From an uncultured Algibacter sp. (GTDB lineage: Bacteria > Bacteroidota > Bacteroidia > Flavobacteriales > Flavobacteriaceae): a stretch of 57,965 nucleotides of DNA. The position numbers and the translations under genes were made by a program. Under the pieces are notes generated by a model. The model saw only the letters and a list, made by a program, of their open reading frames with translations, made no database searches and had not been told where the DNA came from. Shown here piece after piece: positions 45,247 through 55,104 of this stretch. Positions within the stretch are counted from its first letter, which is position 1, and every line of letters begins with the position of its first letter. The stretch lies in NCBI GenBank assembly GCA_947499935.1, contig CANMQH010000023.1, forward strand, positions 1-57,965. The letters are read 5' to 3'.

Positions 45247-45584
45247 TTAACGTATAAAAACCAATAGTATAAGCAAATACAGTGTATAAATAGCGATACC
45301 GATAGTTATATAATTCCAGAATTTTTTATTACGATAACTTGTCCAACCGGTTTTGAACATAGATTTTCTATAATGGCGGTATAAAACGGCAGAAACATTA
45401 GCTTAAGCTTCTCAATATTTGTAAAATCAGCGTTGTTTTTGGATTTTTGAGATTTCAATTCATTAAGTTCTCTAAACTGTATCGTTTTAAGAACTGCATC
45501 TTTAATTTCACTCGAAATCGCTGGATTTCTGTATAGCTCTATTAGTTGCTCATCAGAGAGTTTCGAAACGTTTTTTAAATCCAT
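45247..45584 (-). pseudogene. Probable frameshifted small membrane protein
   Basis: The ATG frame (45306-45584) gives 92 residues: a soluble helical part (LSDEQLIELYRNPAISSEIKD) up to KLMFLPFYTAIIE, then a non-descript tail. One base out of frame the DNA reads MFKTGWTSYRNKKFWNYITI and a hydrophobic helix ending LLILLVFIR, stopping at 45247. One added A in the A4 run at 45364-45367 would join both into a 112-residue protein with a C-terminal membrane helix. It may be a mutation or a sequencing error. Confidence 0.55.
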
Positions 45585-45633
45585 GATATCTTACACTAAT
45601 TACCTGAAAAATCAAAATAACTATTGCTATGAA

Positions 45634-46338
45634 TTAATCTTGCAAAGCAAAAACTTTTCTAAGTAAATCTGTAGTTCTAGACGATAGTTTTGTGCGTATC
45701 TCTTTTTCTTCAACGCCTATCATGGTATAAACACCTTTTAATGCTTCTCCAGTAACATAATCCGTTAAATCTGGATTTACTTTACTTGTAAAAGGGATAT
45801 TATTGTATTTGTTTATTAAGTTGCTCCAAATCTTATCAGCACCTACTTTACTAAACGATTGTTTAATTACAGGGTTAAATTTAGCATACAAAGCTGTTTG
45901 CGTTTTAGAGTTTAAGTACTGTGTTGCAGCGTTATTATTACCTGTTAAAATGTTTTTAGCATCACCAAATGTAATACCCTTTACAGCATCAATAAAAATT
46001 GGAGTTGCTTCTTTTACAGCATCTTCGGCTGCTCGGTTTAAAACTTTTAATCCCTCATCAGCTAGCTTGCTTAAGCCAATATCTCTCAGTCCTTTATCTA
46101 CCTTTTTTAATTCTTCAGGTAATAAAATTTTAACCAAATCATTTTTAAAAAAACCATCAGTTTGGGTCAGTTTAGTAACTTGTTTATCTATACCAAAATC
46201 TAATGCCTGTCTTAGTCCAGAAGCAATTTGGTCATTGCCTATTGGGTTTCCTTGCGGTAGTTGATTAACAACTTGTTGTAGTTCTGCACATGCAGTTATG
46301 TTTAAAAATATAAAGACAGCAAAAAATTTACGTACCAT
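45634..46338 (-). CDS. DUF4197 domain protein
   Basis: A 234-residue exported protein with a lipoprotein-like signal (VRKFFAVFIFLNITAC, Cys about 17). The DUF4197 pattern spans most of it (IASGLRQALDFGIDKQVTKLTQTDGFFKND, AKNILTGNNNAATQYLNSKTQTALYAKFNPVIKQSF, TDYVTGEALKGVYTMIGVEEKEIR). The periplasmic or outer-membrane function is unknown. Confidence 0.88.
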   Translation of the reverse strand: MVRKFFAVFIFLNITACAELQQVVNQLPQGNPIGNDQIASGLRQALDFGIDKQVTKLTQTDGFFKNDLVKILLPEELKKVDKGLRDIGLSKLADEGLKVLNRAAEDAVKEATPIFIDAVKGITFGDAKNILTGNNNAATQYLNSKTQTALYAKFNPVIKQSFSKVGADKIWSNLINKYNNIPFTSKVNPDLTDYVTGEALKGVYTMIGVEEKEIRTKLSSRTTDLLRKVFALQD

Positions 46339-46529
46339 GATTTTTGTTTTTTATTTAAAGCAAAGATATATTTTAAGCTTAAATTTGTTCTTATTTTTAA
46401 TTAATAAAATTAATTTCTTTTCCTTTTTTATATAAATAAAAGGATTATTTTATTAAAATGCTATTTTAGCATAATATTTGTTACGTACCTAAAAGATAGT
46501 ATACTGGATAACCAGTGAAGACAAATTTT

Positions 46530-47657
46530 ATGATAATTAAAAAACTAACCTTATACTTATTTTGTTTATTATTTCCTGTGATTTTTTACGGGCAAATACG
46601 TGTATCAGAACATATACAACAATCTACTATAGCCACACAAGATGAAAATGCATTGTATTTTGTGGATTTTTGGGCAACATGGTGTAAGCCTTGTATACAT
46701 GTATCAAAATATCTAGAAACATTACAAAAACAATACCCTAGTAATTTTTATGTGCTTTCTTTAACAAAGGAAAACCCCGATGTTGTTAAACGCTTTATGG
46801 GAAAGCATAAAATGGATTTAGCAATTGCTATAGATTATGAAGGCGAAACGTTTTTAAAAAATGAAATTACAAGTTTGCCATATGGTATTTTATATAACGC
46901 ATATGGCGTAAAATTATGGGAAGGTCATCCTGCGGAATTTAAAACTAGGCATATAGATAGGTTTTTAAGAGAAAATAAAACGAAAACGGCTATTAGTGAA
47001 ATGGTTATGCTTGAGGCTTATAAAAAAGCCATTGTAATAGAAGACGTTACACCAGACGATGATTTTGAAATTCAAGAGATAGAAGAACACTATGAAGCCT
47101 TACACATAAAAGAATATGGTGATTTTATAGAATTTAAAGGAAGTTTACAAGATATCCTAGCATATTCTTACAATGTTAGCAAAAAGCAAATTAGCATATC
47201 ATCAGAGATTAATAAATTTTATAAAGTAAGATTTAACTTAGGCAAAAAAGCTTATAATAAAAGGGTGAAACTTATTTTAAGATCTTTAAAACTAAAGCAA
47301 GCAGATAGAGAGACTAGTGGAGATGCTTTGGTTATGGATGTTGTAAATCCAACATTTTGGGACACTAATCAAATTAATTGGGGAGAAAATACGCCACATT
47401 TCTTGATTGGAGATTCTGAAATTAAAGCTGATAATGTTAATCTCCATCAAATTAAATATCAATTATCTATGGTCTTAGATATGCCCGTAATGATACTTAA
47501 TAACAAAGGTATTGATAGCGCCTCGCTTCATGATTGGGATATACACTACAGGTATTTTGATTTAATGGTATCTGTACTGAGCGATACCTATGGTATTGAA
47601 GTAAAGAAACAAGTTGTCAAGTTTCCAGAATATATTATAACTAAAAAGCGTGCGTAA
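46530..47657 (+). CDS. Exported thioredoxin-fold (TlpA-like) protein with extra domain
   Basis: A protein of about 375 residues. Start ATG 46530 gives a good signal (MIIKKLTLYLFCLLFPVIFYG); ATG 46515 is also in frame. The thioredoxin domain spans about 35-150 with FVDFWATWCKPCIHVSKYLE (C-x2-C redox site). The C-terminal about 200 residues form an alpha/beta domain I do not recognise; its ASLHDWDIHYRYFDLMVSVLSDTYGIEVKK resembles TlpA-linked DUF3738-type tails. It probably acts in periplasmic thiol redox. Confidence 0.82.
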   Translation: MIIKKLTLYLFCLLFPVIFYGQIRVSEHIQQSTIATQDENALYFVDFWATWCKPCIHVSKYLETLQKQYPSNFYVLSLTKENPDVVKRFMGKHKMDLAIAIDYEGETFLKNEITSLPYGILYNAYGVKLWEGHPAEFKTRHIDRFLRENKTKTAISEMVMLEAYKKAIVIEDVTPDDDFEIQEIEEHYEALHIKEYGDFIEFKGSLQDILAYSYNVSKKQISISSEINKFYKVRFNLGKKAYNKRVKLILRSLKLKQADRETSGDALVMDVVNPTFWDTNQINWGENTPHFLIGDSEIKADNVNLHQIKYQLSMVLDMPVMILNNKGIDSASLHDWDIHYRYFDLMVSVLSDTYGIEVKKQVVKFPEYIITKKRA

Positions 47658-47736
47658 ACTAAGGTGAAATTTAAATGGTATTCACCTCATTCCAAATTAA
47701 TTTATAAAAATAAGCAATAATTTAACTAATGTTTAC

Positions 47737-47794
47737 ACTAGTTAAGTCTGTTGTTAACCAACAGTTAACCTAATAGTGTTAGCCGTTAACTAGT
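47737..47794. promoter_or_regulatory. Nested inverted repeats with three GTTAAC sites
   Basis: Outer arms ACTAGTTAA/TTAACTAGT (47737-47745, 47786-47794) enclose an inner stem CTGTTG/CAACAG (47748-47753, 47759-47764). GTTAAC occurs at 47753, 47764 and 47785. It lies 83 bases upstream of the metalloprotease start and is a candidate operator or leader structure. Confidence 0.4.
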
Positions 47795-47876
47795 TGTTGT
47801 CTGTGTTTAATTGCTAAAACATATGTAAGTGGTTTTATTTGTATTCAAATTAATCCATTTAAAAACCTTAAACGAT

Positions 47877-50558
47877 ATGCAATTAAAAACTAAATTAACG
47901 CTACTAGTGTTTCTGTGCGCTTTTTATTTAAAAACAGAAGCTCAAACAGGAGGTAGTAAAATTAAAACGATAACTTTAAAAGCAAACGAATCTATAAATT
48001 TAGATAGGTTAGATACTGTTTTTAATAAGAGTTTTTCTGATAATTCTAATCATATACAAGTAGAAAATCCTTTTTTAAATTGTTCTTCAGATAAAAAAAT
48101 AGACATCAATGCTTGGAGTGCTAAAACGTCTAAAAGATTAAAAAAATCAATAACATCAAAACGAAAAGCTAATCGAGGAGGAGCTAATACTATTACTACT
48201 AAAGAACAAGAATCTTTTTTTGAAAGAGTTAATGGAGAATCCACCCCTCAAGCTTTAACGGGTTTGGGTAATTCACAAGGGTTGAAACAAAATATCTTAG
48301 TTAAAGGTGCTTTTAACTCTAGCATTGCCAATGCTCAAAATTTCCCTGTAACTACTTTAGAAATAACCGAAGGTACTACAGGAGATAACGGCTCTATTGA
48401 TTTAGCACAAAGGATATCACTAACTGATGCTTCTATAGATAATTTTAGAGGTTCAGGTTTTGTAGGAGATGGCATACATAGTTCGTCTGGTACAGGTAGT
48501 GGAGATCACGATTATTATACACTAGATTTAGAAGAAGGTGACTTATTGAGAATAGCAGTTAACTCTACAGATCCTGATAATATTATTTTTCCTAACATAC
48601 GTGTATTCCGTATTAGAGAAACATTTGATTTTTTGAGTGGTTTTACAGGAGACGCAATTTTTGTAGCAGGTAATGCGAGAGCGTTTTTTGCCTTTGATGG
48701 AACAACGCTTACTAATTTAAGACCTAGACGAGAAAATGGAGAGGTTATTTATTTAGTTGAGAGATCTGCTAAATATGCTGTAGAAATAGCAGATAGCTTG
48801 CAGGAGGATATTCAGTTTACTTCTACAGTAGATCTTGATAATTCGAGTGTAAAAATAACAATTACGGAACGAGAAGATGAGTTTGTTTCTGGAGATGAAT
48901 TTGGATTTGGTAATGAAGGAGCCTATGATATGGAGATTAATGTATTTAAAACATCAAGCCAAGATCAAGATTTTTATACTGTGGAGCTAAATAAAGGAGA
49001 CGTTCTTGGGGCATCTTTAGATTTAGAAGACATAGACGTGGGTAGTGAGTTTCTTGCTGCAAATGGAATAGATGTCATAGGAGACGGAATTAGTGTTAGC
49101 AAGCGTTTTGGGTTTGGAATTACTAACCCAAGTGGTACATTACAAGTATTAACAAATACTATAACATCATTATTACCAATTAACTCACCACTACCAGAAG
49201 TAGGAGAAGCCAGCTTTTCTTATATAGCACCAGAATCTGGTACGTATCAATTAGCCTTGGCAGGTAATGTTGGCGCATACGATTTAAGAGTTACTACAAC
49301 AGATCCAGGTTTAGAGTTAAATAAAGGTCAAAAGCAATTTATTTATCTAGATTTTACAGGAGTAGATAATATTACTCTAAGAACCATTTTAGGAAAAAGA
49401 AACGCAGAAGCTATTGTTGCAAGGCAAATTCCTGAAGAAATAACAGCGCTAAATAAGGAAAGAAGTTTATCGTCTTTTGAGAATTTTCTAGAAAATTGGG
49501 GTGTTGAAAAAAATCGTACTAATAAAACCAAATTAGCACGAGAAATAACGCAAGTAGTAGCCGAAAATTTAAGAGCAGATCTTATAGAATCTCAAATAAA
49601 CCCTAATTTAGATGTTGTTATAATAAGTGATTATGGAAGTGATTTTTTAGGAAAAAAGATTCCAGAACTTCTAGAGAAATTTAAAGTACCTTATAGTAGA
49701 GTTATTGTTGGTGGTACCATTGAAGAAGCAGGAATAGAAACTATAGGTATAGCAAGTACTATAGATCCAGGTAATTATAGTTTAAATGACAACGCTGTAG
49801 TATTGTTAGATTTTTTAAGTGCAGAGGCAACCAATCCTAATTCTATAAATAGTGTTTCTTTAGCAGAAGGTTTTACTATAGAAGATTTATTACCAGTAGC
49901 ATTAGGAAATATTATATCTCATGAAGCAGGACATTTTTTAGGAAACTTTCACACTTCAAATGAGAATGACACTTTTAGTATCATGGATATTGGTGGATCT
50001 CTTGAAAATTCTTTTGGAATCTCTCCAACAACAGGAGTATTTGGTGAAGATACCGTAGATGTAGATTTTAAATTAGATAATTATGCAGAGAATGAGTTTC
50101 CTTTATCTGTTGCTCAAAACGAAAATCATACCGATGTAAATACGGCATTTGCCCTTAGTTTTGTACCAAAATATAATTACTACTCTAAGCAAGCTAAGCA
50201 AAGTAATGATGAAGTATTCACCGAAGAGTTAATAAGACAAATAGAACAAAGTGTTTTAGAAAACTTGGATGCTACAATTGTAAATTCCGATGCTACCGTT
50301 TATCCTAATCCTATAAGCCTTCAAAACACTAATGAGGTAAGTGTATCTTTTAATGCAGCCAATAATGGAATTTATAAAGTTGAGTTGTATAATCTTGGCG
50401 GACAAAAGGTAGCTACAATTTTTGAAGATAGTGTTTCTAATGCATCTAGAAAGGTTGTTAATTTCTCTCCACAGCAACAATATTTGGTTTCAGGTGTATA
50501 TATCTGTAAGATTACCACTCCAGAAAATGAAATATCTAAAAAGATAATTGTTAATTAA
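47877..50558 (+). CDS. T9SS-secreted metalloprotease-like protein
   Basis: An exported protein of about 893 residues. Start ATG 47877 gives the signal MQLKTKLTLLVFLCAFYLKTEAQ; an upstream in-frame start at 47829 would precede it with 16 poor residues. PPC-like beta domains occur twice (DHDYYTLDLEEGDLLRIAVNS; DQDFYTVELNKGDVLGASLDL). A metzincin-type zinc site HEAGHFLGNFH (H-E-x2-H-x5-H) lies near residue 680. The C-terminus is a T9SS type A sorting domain (VYPNPISLQNTNEVSVSF...VSGVYICKITTPENEISKK). Confidence 0.88.
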   Translation: MQLKTKLTLLVFLCAFYLKTEAQTGGSKIKTITLKANESINLDRLDTVFNKSFSDNSNHIQVENPFLNCSSDKKIDINAWSAKTSKRLKKSITSKRKANRGGANTITTKEQESFFERVNGESTPQALTGLGNSQGLKQNILVKGAFNSSIANAQNFPVTTLEITEGTTGDNGSIDLAQRISLTDASIDNFRGSGFVGDGIHSSSGTGSGDHDYYTLDLEEGDLLRIAVNSTDPDNIIFPNIRVFRIRETFDFLSGFTGDAIFVAGNARAFFAFDGTTLTNLRPRRENGEVIYLVERSAKYAVEIADSLQEDIQFTSTVDLDNSSVKITITEREDEFVSGDEFGFGNEGAYDMEINVFKTSSQDQDFYTVELNKGDVLGASLDLEDIDVGSEFLAANGIDVIGDGISVSKRFGFGITNPSGTLQVLTNTITSLLPINSPLPEVGEASFSYIAPESGTYQLALAGNVGAYDLRVTTTDPGLELNKGQKQFIYLDFTGVDNITLRTILGKRNAEAIVARQIPEEITALNKERSLSSFENFLENWGVEKNRTNKTKLAREITQVVAENLRADLIESQINPNLDVVIISDYGSDFLGKKIPELLEKFKVPYSRVIVGGTIEEAGIETIGIASTIDPGNYSLNDNAVVLLDFLSAEATNPNSINSVSLAEGFTIEDLLPVALGNIISHEAGHFLGNFHTSNENDTFSIMDIGGSLENSFGISPTTGVFGEDTVDVDFKLDNYAENEFPLSVAQNENHTDVNTAFALSFVPKYNYYSKQAKQSNDEVFTEELIRQIEQSVLENLDATIVNSDATVYPNPISLQNTNEVSVSFNAANNGIYKVELYNLGGQKVATIFEDSVSNASRKVVNFSPQQQYLVSGVYICKITTPENEISKKIIVN

Positions 50559-50613
50559 TTTCAAATATGTGTTGCTTGTTTTAGTAACAATAGTTTTAGT
50601 TTGATAGTTGAAT

Positions 50614-50657
50614 AAGGGTTATGGCTTAAAAATAAGCTGTAACTCTTATTTTTTTTT
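50614..50657 (+). terminator. Terminator after the T9SS metalloprotease
   Basis: Fourteen-base stem with G:U pairs (AAGGGTTATGGCTT/AAGCTGTAACTCTT), a 6-base loop and T9, 56 bases past the stop codon. Confidence 0.7.
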
Positions 50658-50690
50658 AATGGTTAGTAAACAAGCGTTAAATAAAAACTA

Positions 50691-50718
50691 AAACCAGCTT
50701 AATCGCTGGTTTCTTTTT
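50691..50718 (+). terminator. Second hairpin, before the PIG-L gene
   Basis: A perfect 8-base stem AAACCAGC/GCTGGTTT with a 6-base loop and a T-rich tail. It may be a back-up terminator, or a leader hairpin because it lies only 29 bases before the next start codon. Confidence 0.5.
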
Positions 50719-50746
50719 TATATTTGATTTTAGCTAAATCAATACC

Positions 50747-53272
50747 ATGCAAAAACATTTATATTACTTATTTATTGGGCTTATAACCATATCAATTGCC
50801 CAAGCTCAAAAACCCAAAACACCCTCATCATCAAAAATTTACGAATCCATCCAAAAGCTTAACTTTCTAGGCTCTGTACTTTATGTTGCTGCACATCCAG
50901 ATGATGAAAATACGAGATTAATAGCCTATATGGCCAATAAAGTAAAAGCACGAACCGCTTATTTATCTTTAACACGTGGCGATGGTGGGCAAAACTTAAT
51001 AGGTCCAGAAATTAGAGAATTATTAGGCGTTATTAGAACACAAGAATTGTTGGCTGCAAGACGTGTTGATGGTGGCGAACAAATATTTACCAGAGCTAAC
51101 GATTTTGGCTATTCCAAACACCCCGACGAAACTCTAGAAATATGGAATAAAGACCAAGTATTGAGCGATGTTGTTTTAGCCATTAGAAAGTTTAAACCAG
51201 ACATCATTATAAATAGGTTTGACCACAGAAGCCCTGGTACTACGCATGGTCATCATACAAGCTCTGCCATGTTAAGCATAGAAGCTTTTGATCTTGCCAA
51301 TAAAAAAGATGCTTTTACAAATTTCCCGAAAGATGTAGAGCTTTGGCAACCACAACGCCTATTTTTTAACACAAGTTGGTGGTTTTATGGTAGTAGAGAA
51401 AAATTTGAAGCTGTAGATAAAAGCAACATGCTAAGCTTTGATATTGGTACATATTATCCATTAAAGGGCGTTTCTAATAACGAATTAGCATCATTGGCAA
51501 GTAGCCAACATTTATGCCAAGGCTTTGGGCGTTTAGCACAGCGTGGTTCTCAAAAAGAATACATCGAATTTTTAAAAGGAGCACCTTTAATAGATAATGA
51601 GAATATATTTGCTGGTATTGATACCTCATGGAATAGAATTAAGGGAGGTAAAGCTATAGGCGACATTCTATTAGATATTGAACATAATTTTAATTTTATC
51701 AATCCTTCTAAACACATTCCCAAATTAGCCGAAGCCTACAAACTGCTTCAAAATATTGAAGATAAACATTGGAAAATTCAAAAATCAAAAGCATTAGAAA
51801 CTATCATACAAATGTGTGCTGGATTGTATTTAGAAGCATCGGCAGAAACTAATTGGGGCACCCAAAATGATATTATAAATTTAAATTTAGAAGTATTAAA
51901 CAGAAGTGATGCTGCTATTGTATTAAAAAGTATAAACAACACAAATGGCTTAAACATAAAAAAAGATATAACGCTAAAAAATAACATGAAGTTTTCATTT
52001 AAGGAAGTTATGAAAATTGACGCTAAATCGCAACCCACTACCCCATATTGGCTTACAGAAACGGGAACTTTGGGTATGTATAAAGTAACGGACAAAAACC
52101 TTATTGGTTTACCAGAAACGCCCAGAACGTTACAAATAGATTTTAATTTACTCATAAACAATGTTCCTATTACAATAACCAAAGCTGTTATTCAACGTTA
52201 CTCAAAACCCGATAAAGGGGAGTTATATCGTCCGTTTGAAATTATTCCAGAAGCTTCGGCAAAAATTACTGAAAAAGTGATTATTTTCGAAAATGATAAA
52301 CAACGAGATATTACTGTTATTGTTAAAGCTGGACGAGATAATTTAGAAGGTAATGTAGAACTCTCTCATCCAAACGATTGGAATATTTATCCTAAAAATC
52401 AAAAAATTTCTATTAAAAATAAAGGAGAAGAACAATCTTTAATTTTCACAGTTGTTCCACCTAAACAACAAACAGAAGCATATATAAACCCAGTAGTTAA
52501 TATTGGTAAAAAAAGCTATACTAAAGAGCTTATAGATATTGGCTATGAGCATATTCCATTTCAAACCGTTTTATTACCTACGCAAAGTAAACTTGTTCGC
52601 TTAGATATTAAAAAGAAAGGCGAAAATATTGCTTATATTAAAGGGGCTGGCGATGTAGTTCCTGCAAGTTTAAAACAAATTGGTTATAATGTGCGTATTA
52701 TAAATCCTGAAGACATAAATGCAGAAACCTTAAGTCGGTTTGATGCTGTAGTTGTTGGAATTAGAGCCTACAATACCGTTGAAGCATTAAAATTTAAACA
52801 ACAATTATTATTCGATTTCGTATCCAATGGTGGTAACATGATTGTGCAATATAATACCAGTCATCGCTTAAAAGTTAAAGACCTAGCGCCTTACGATTTA
52901 AAATTATCTAGAGACCGTGTTACAAACGAAAATGCTAATGTTAGCTTTTTAAACCCTGAACATCCTGTTTTAAATTACCCTAATAAAATTAGTCAAAAAG
53001 ATTTTCAAGGTTGGACACAAGAGCGCGGTCTATATTTCCCTAACAGTTGGTCTAAAAAATTCACTTCTATTTTATCTATGAATGATAAAGGTGAAACACC
53101 AAAAGAAGGTAGTTTATTAGTTGCAAAACATGGTAAAGGTTATTACATATACACAGGGCTAAGCTTTTTTAGAGAATTTCCTGCTGGTGTTTCTGGCGCA
53201 TACAGATTGTTTGCTAACATGTTATCTATTGGAAAAGAAGACTTACAGTCTAATACCAAATTAAACGATTAG
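50747..53272 (+). CDS. PIG-L family deacetylase (exported, multi-domain)
   Basis: An 841-residue protein with a signal peptide (MQKHLYYLFIGLITISIAQAQ). The LmbE/PIG-L zinc deacetylase domain spans about 40-270, with AAHPDDENTRLIAYMANK (metal His-x-Asp-Asp) and THGHHTSSAMLSIEAF (second metal His). Beta-sandwich-like regions follow, and a C-terminal glutamine amidotransferase-like fold (RFDAVVVGIRAYNTVEALKFKQQLLFDFVSNGGNMIVQYN). Such enzymes remove N-acetyl from amino sugars. It is first in an operon with a symporter. Confidence 0.9.
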   Translation: MQKHLYYLFIGLITISIAQAQKPKTPSSSKIYESIQKLNFLGSVLYVAAHPDDENTRLIAYMANKVKARTAYLSLTRGDGGQNLIGPEIRELLGVIRTQELLAARRVDGGEQIFTRANDFGYSKHPDETLEIWNKDQVLSDVVLAIRKFKPDIIINRFDHRSPGTTHGHHTSSAMLSIEAFDLANKKDAFTNFPKDVELWQPQRLFFNTSWWFYGSREKFEAVDKSNMLSFDIGTYYPLKGVSNNELASLASSQHLCQGFGRLAQRGSQKEYIEFLKGAPLIDNENIFAGIDTSWNRIKGGKAIGDILLDIEHNFNFINPSKHIPKLAEAYKLLQNIEDKHWKIQKSKALETIIQMCAGLYLEASAETNWGTQNDIINLNLEVLNRSDAAIVLKSINNTNGLNIKKDITLKNNMKFSFKEVMKIDAKSQPTTPYWLTETGTLGMYKVTDKNLIGLPETPRTLQIDFNLLINNVPITITKAVIQRYSKPDKGELYRPFEIIPEASAKITEKVIIFENDKQRDITVIVKAGRDNLEGNVELSHPNDWNIYPKNQKISIKNKGEEQSLIFTVVPPKQQTEAYINPVVNIGKKSYTKELIDIGYEHIPFQTVLLPTQSKLVRLDIKKKGENIAYIKGAGDVVPASLKQIGYNVRIINPEDINAETLSRFDAVVVGIRAYNTVEALKFKQQLLFDFVSNGGNMIVQYNTSHRLKVKDLAPYDLKLSRDRVTNENANVSFLNPEHPVLNYPNKISQKDFQGWTQERGLYFPNSWSKKFTSILSMNDKGETPKEGSLLVAKHGKGYYIYTGLSFFREFPAGVSGAYRLFANMLSIGKEDLQSNTKLND

Positions 53273-53274
53273 TT

Positions 53275-53385
53275 ATGAATAAAGACCCACAAACCAAACA
53301 GCCATGGCTTAAGCTATATTCTATTATTTTAATAGCTAATATTATTTATTTCATAGCATTTTACATCATCACAAAAATATTTTAA
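53275..53385 (+). CDS. 36-residue single-helix membrane microprotein
   Basis: A complete small frame (MNKDPQTKQPWLKLYSIILI...YIITKIF) starting 2 bases after the deacetylase stop and ending 3 bases before the symporter start. It has a short polar N-terminus, then one membrane helix. The tight packing supports a real gene. It may be an accessory subunit of the symporter (inference). Confidence 0.7.
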   Translation: MNKDPQTKQPWLKLYSIILIANIIYFIAFYIITKIF

Positions 53386-53388
53386 TAA

Positions 53389-55104
53389 ATGCAAGCTCTA
53401 AACTGGATAGATTGGACTGTTTTAATTATTACCCTATTAACCATTGTAGCATATGGCACATGGCAAACCCGAGGAAGCAAAAACGTAAAAGATTATTTAA
53501 GAGGTGGCAATACCTCTAAATGGTGGACTATTGGGTTATCTGTTATGGCTACACAAGCCAGTGCTATAACATTTCTGTCCACACCAGGTCAAGCTTTTAA
53601 CGATGGTATGGGCTTTGTACAGTTTTATTTTGGTTTGCCTATAGCCATGATTGTAATTTGCATGGTTTTTATTCCGCTATACCACCGTCTAAAAGTATAC
53701 ACCGCTTATGAATTTTTAGAAAACAGATTCGACTTAAAAACAAGAACGCTAGCGGCTATCTTATTTTTAATTCAGCGTGGCTTAGCAGCTGGTATTACCA
53801 TTTTTGCCCCTGCTATTATACTATCTGTAGTATTGGGTTGGGATTTATTAACACTTAATATCATCATAGGTTTACTCGTTATTGTCTATACCGTTTCTGG
53901 AGGTACAAGAGCAGTAAACGTTACACAAAAGCATCAAATGGTTGTTATATTTTTTGGAATGCTCGTTGCTTTTTTTCTTATCATGGATAAGCTACCCGAA
54001 GATATTACATTTAGCAAAGCGCTTGATATTGCTGGTGCTAGTGGCAAAATGGAAGTCTTAGATTTTTCATTCAATTTAAATAATAGATATACGGTATGGA
54101 CTGGCATTATAGGCGGTACATTTTTAATGCTCTCTTATTTTGGTACAGACCAAAGTCAAGTACAACGTTATCTTTCGGGTAAATCTGTAAAAGAAATGCA
54201 ATTAGGTCTCGTTTTTAATGGGCTTTTAAAAATACCAATGCAATTCTTTATTCTTTTAGTTGGGGTTATGGTTTTTGTATTTTATCAATTTAATAAAGCT
54301 CCAATAAATTTCAACCCTACAGCCACCGAATTGGTTTTAAATTCTGAATACGCCGAAGAATACAAAGCTCTACAAGAAGAACAAACACAAATATTTAATG
54401 ATAAAAAGAACATCATACAATCTTATGTAAATACAGAAAACACAAAAGCAACTAAAAAGATATCTGCTGCCAATGATGCTCATGAAGCATTAAGAAATAG
54501 AGCAAAAATTCTCATTGATAAAGCTTCGATAAGTCAAGATATGAAAGTAGAAAGCAACGATAAAGACTATGTTTTTATTCACTTTATACTCAATAATTTA
54601 CCTCGTGGACTCATAGGCTTGTTGTTAGCTGTTATTTTAAGTGCAGCAATGTCTAGTACAGCAAGTGAATTGAATGCACTAGGCTCTACCACCACAATAG
54701 ATTTATACAAACGTAACACAACAGAAAAAACCGAAGAAGACATGGTTAAGGCCTCTAAATGGTTTACACTAGCTTGGGGTATTATTGCTATAGGCGTGGC
54801 ATGTGTAGCCAACTTGGCCGAGAATTTAATTCAATTGGTAAATATTATAGGTTCTATTTTTTATGGTAATGTTTTGGGGATATTTCTGTTGGCTTTTTTC
54901 TTTAAGTTTGTAAAAGGAAATGCCGTTTTTATTGCAGCCTTAATTACACAGGTACTTGTAATTGGTTTGTTTTTATTAAACGAATTCGAAAAAATAAACC
55001 TGCCTTTTTTATGGTTAAATTTTGTGGGATGTGTTATCGTTATAGCCATAGCATGTCTAATTCAATTATGTTTAAAAACAGATGAAAAAACAACAAAAGC
55101 ATAA
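53389..55104 (+). CDS. Sodium:solute symporter (SSS family)
   Basis: A 571-residue transporter of the SSS/SGLT family with about 13 helices. Visible motifs are YGTWQTRGSKNVKDYLRGGNTSKWWTIGLSVMATQASAITFLSTPGQAF, VYTVSGGTRAVNVTQKHQMVVIF, SYFGTDQSQVQRYLSGKSVKEM and RGLIGLLLAVILSAAMSSTASELNALGSTTTIDLYKR. A soluble, helical loop of about 90 residues occurs near 315-390. The operon suggests import of a product of the PIG-L deacetylase, such as an amino sugar (inference). Confidence 0.92.
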   Translation: MQALNWIDWTVLIITLLTIVAYGTWQTRGSKNVKDYLRGGNTSKWWTIGLSVMATQASAITFLSTPGQAFNDGMGFVQFYFGLPIAMIVICMVFIPLYHRLKVYTAYEFLENRFDLKTRTLAAILFLIQRGLAAGITIFAPAIILSVVLGWDLLTLNIIIGLLVIVYTVSGGTRAVNVTQKHQMVVIFFGMLVAFFLIMDKLPEDITFSKALDIAGASGKMEVLDFSFNLNNRYTVWTGIIGGTFLMLSYFGTDQSQVQRYLSGKSVKEMQLGLVFNGLLKIPMQFFILLVGVMVFVFYQFNKAPINFNPTATELVLNSEYAEEYKALQEEQTQIFNDKKNIIQSYVNTENTKATKKISAANDAHEALRNRAKILIDKASISQDMKVESNDKDYVFIHFILNNLPRGLIGLLLAVILSAAMSSTASELNALGSTTTIDLYKRNTTEKTEEDMVKASKWFTLAWGIIAIGVACVANLAENLIQLVNIIGSIFYGNVLGIFLLAFFFKFVKGNAVFIAALITQVLVIGLFLLNEFEKINLPFLWLNFVGCVIVIAIACLIQLCLKTDEKTTKA

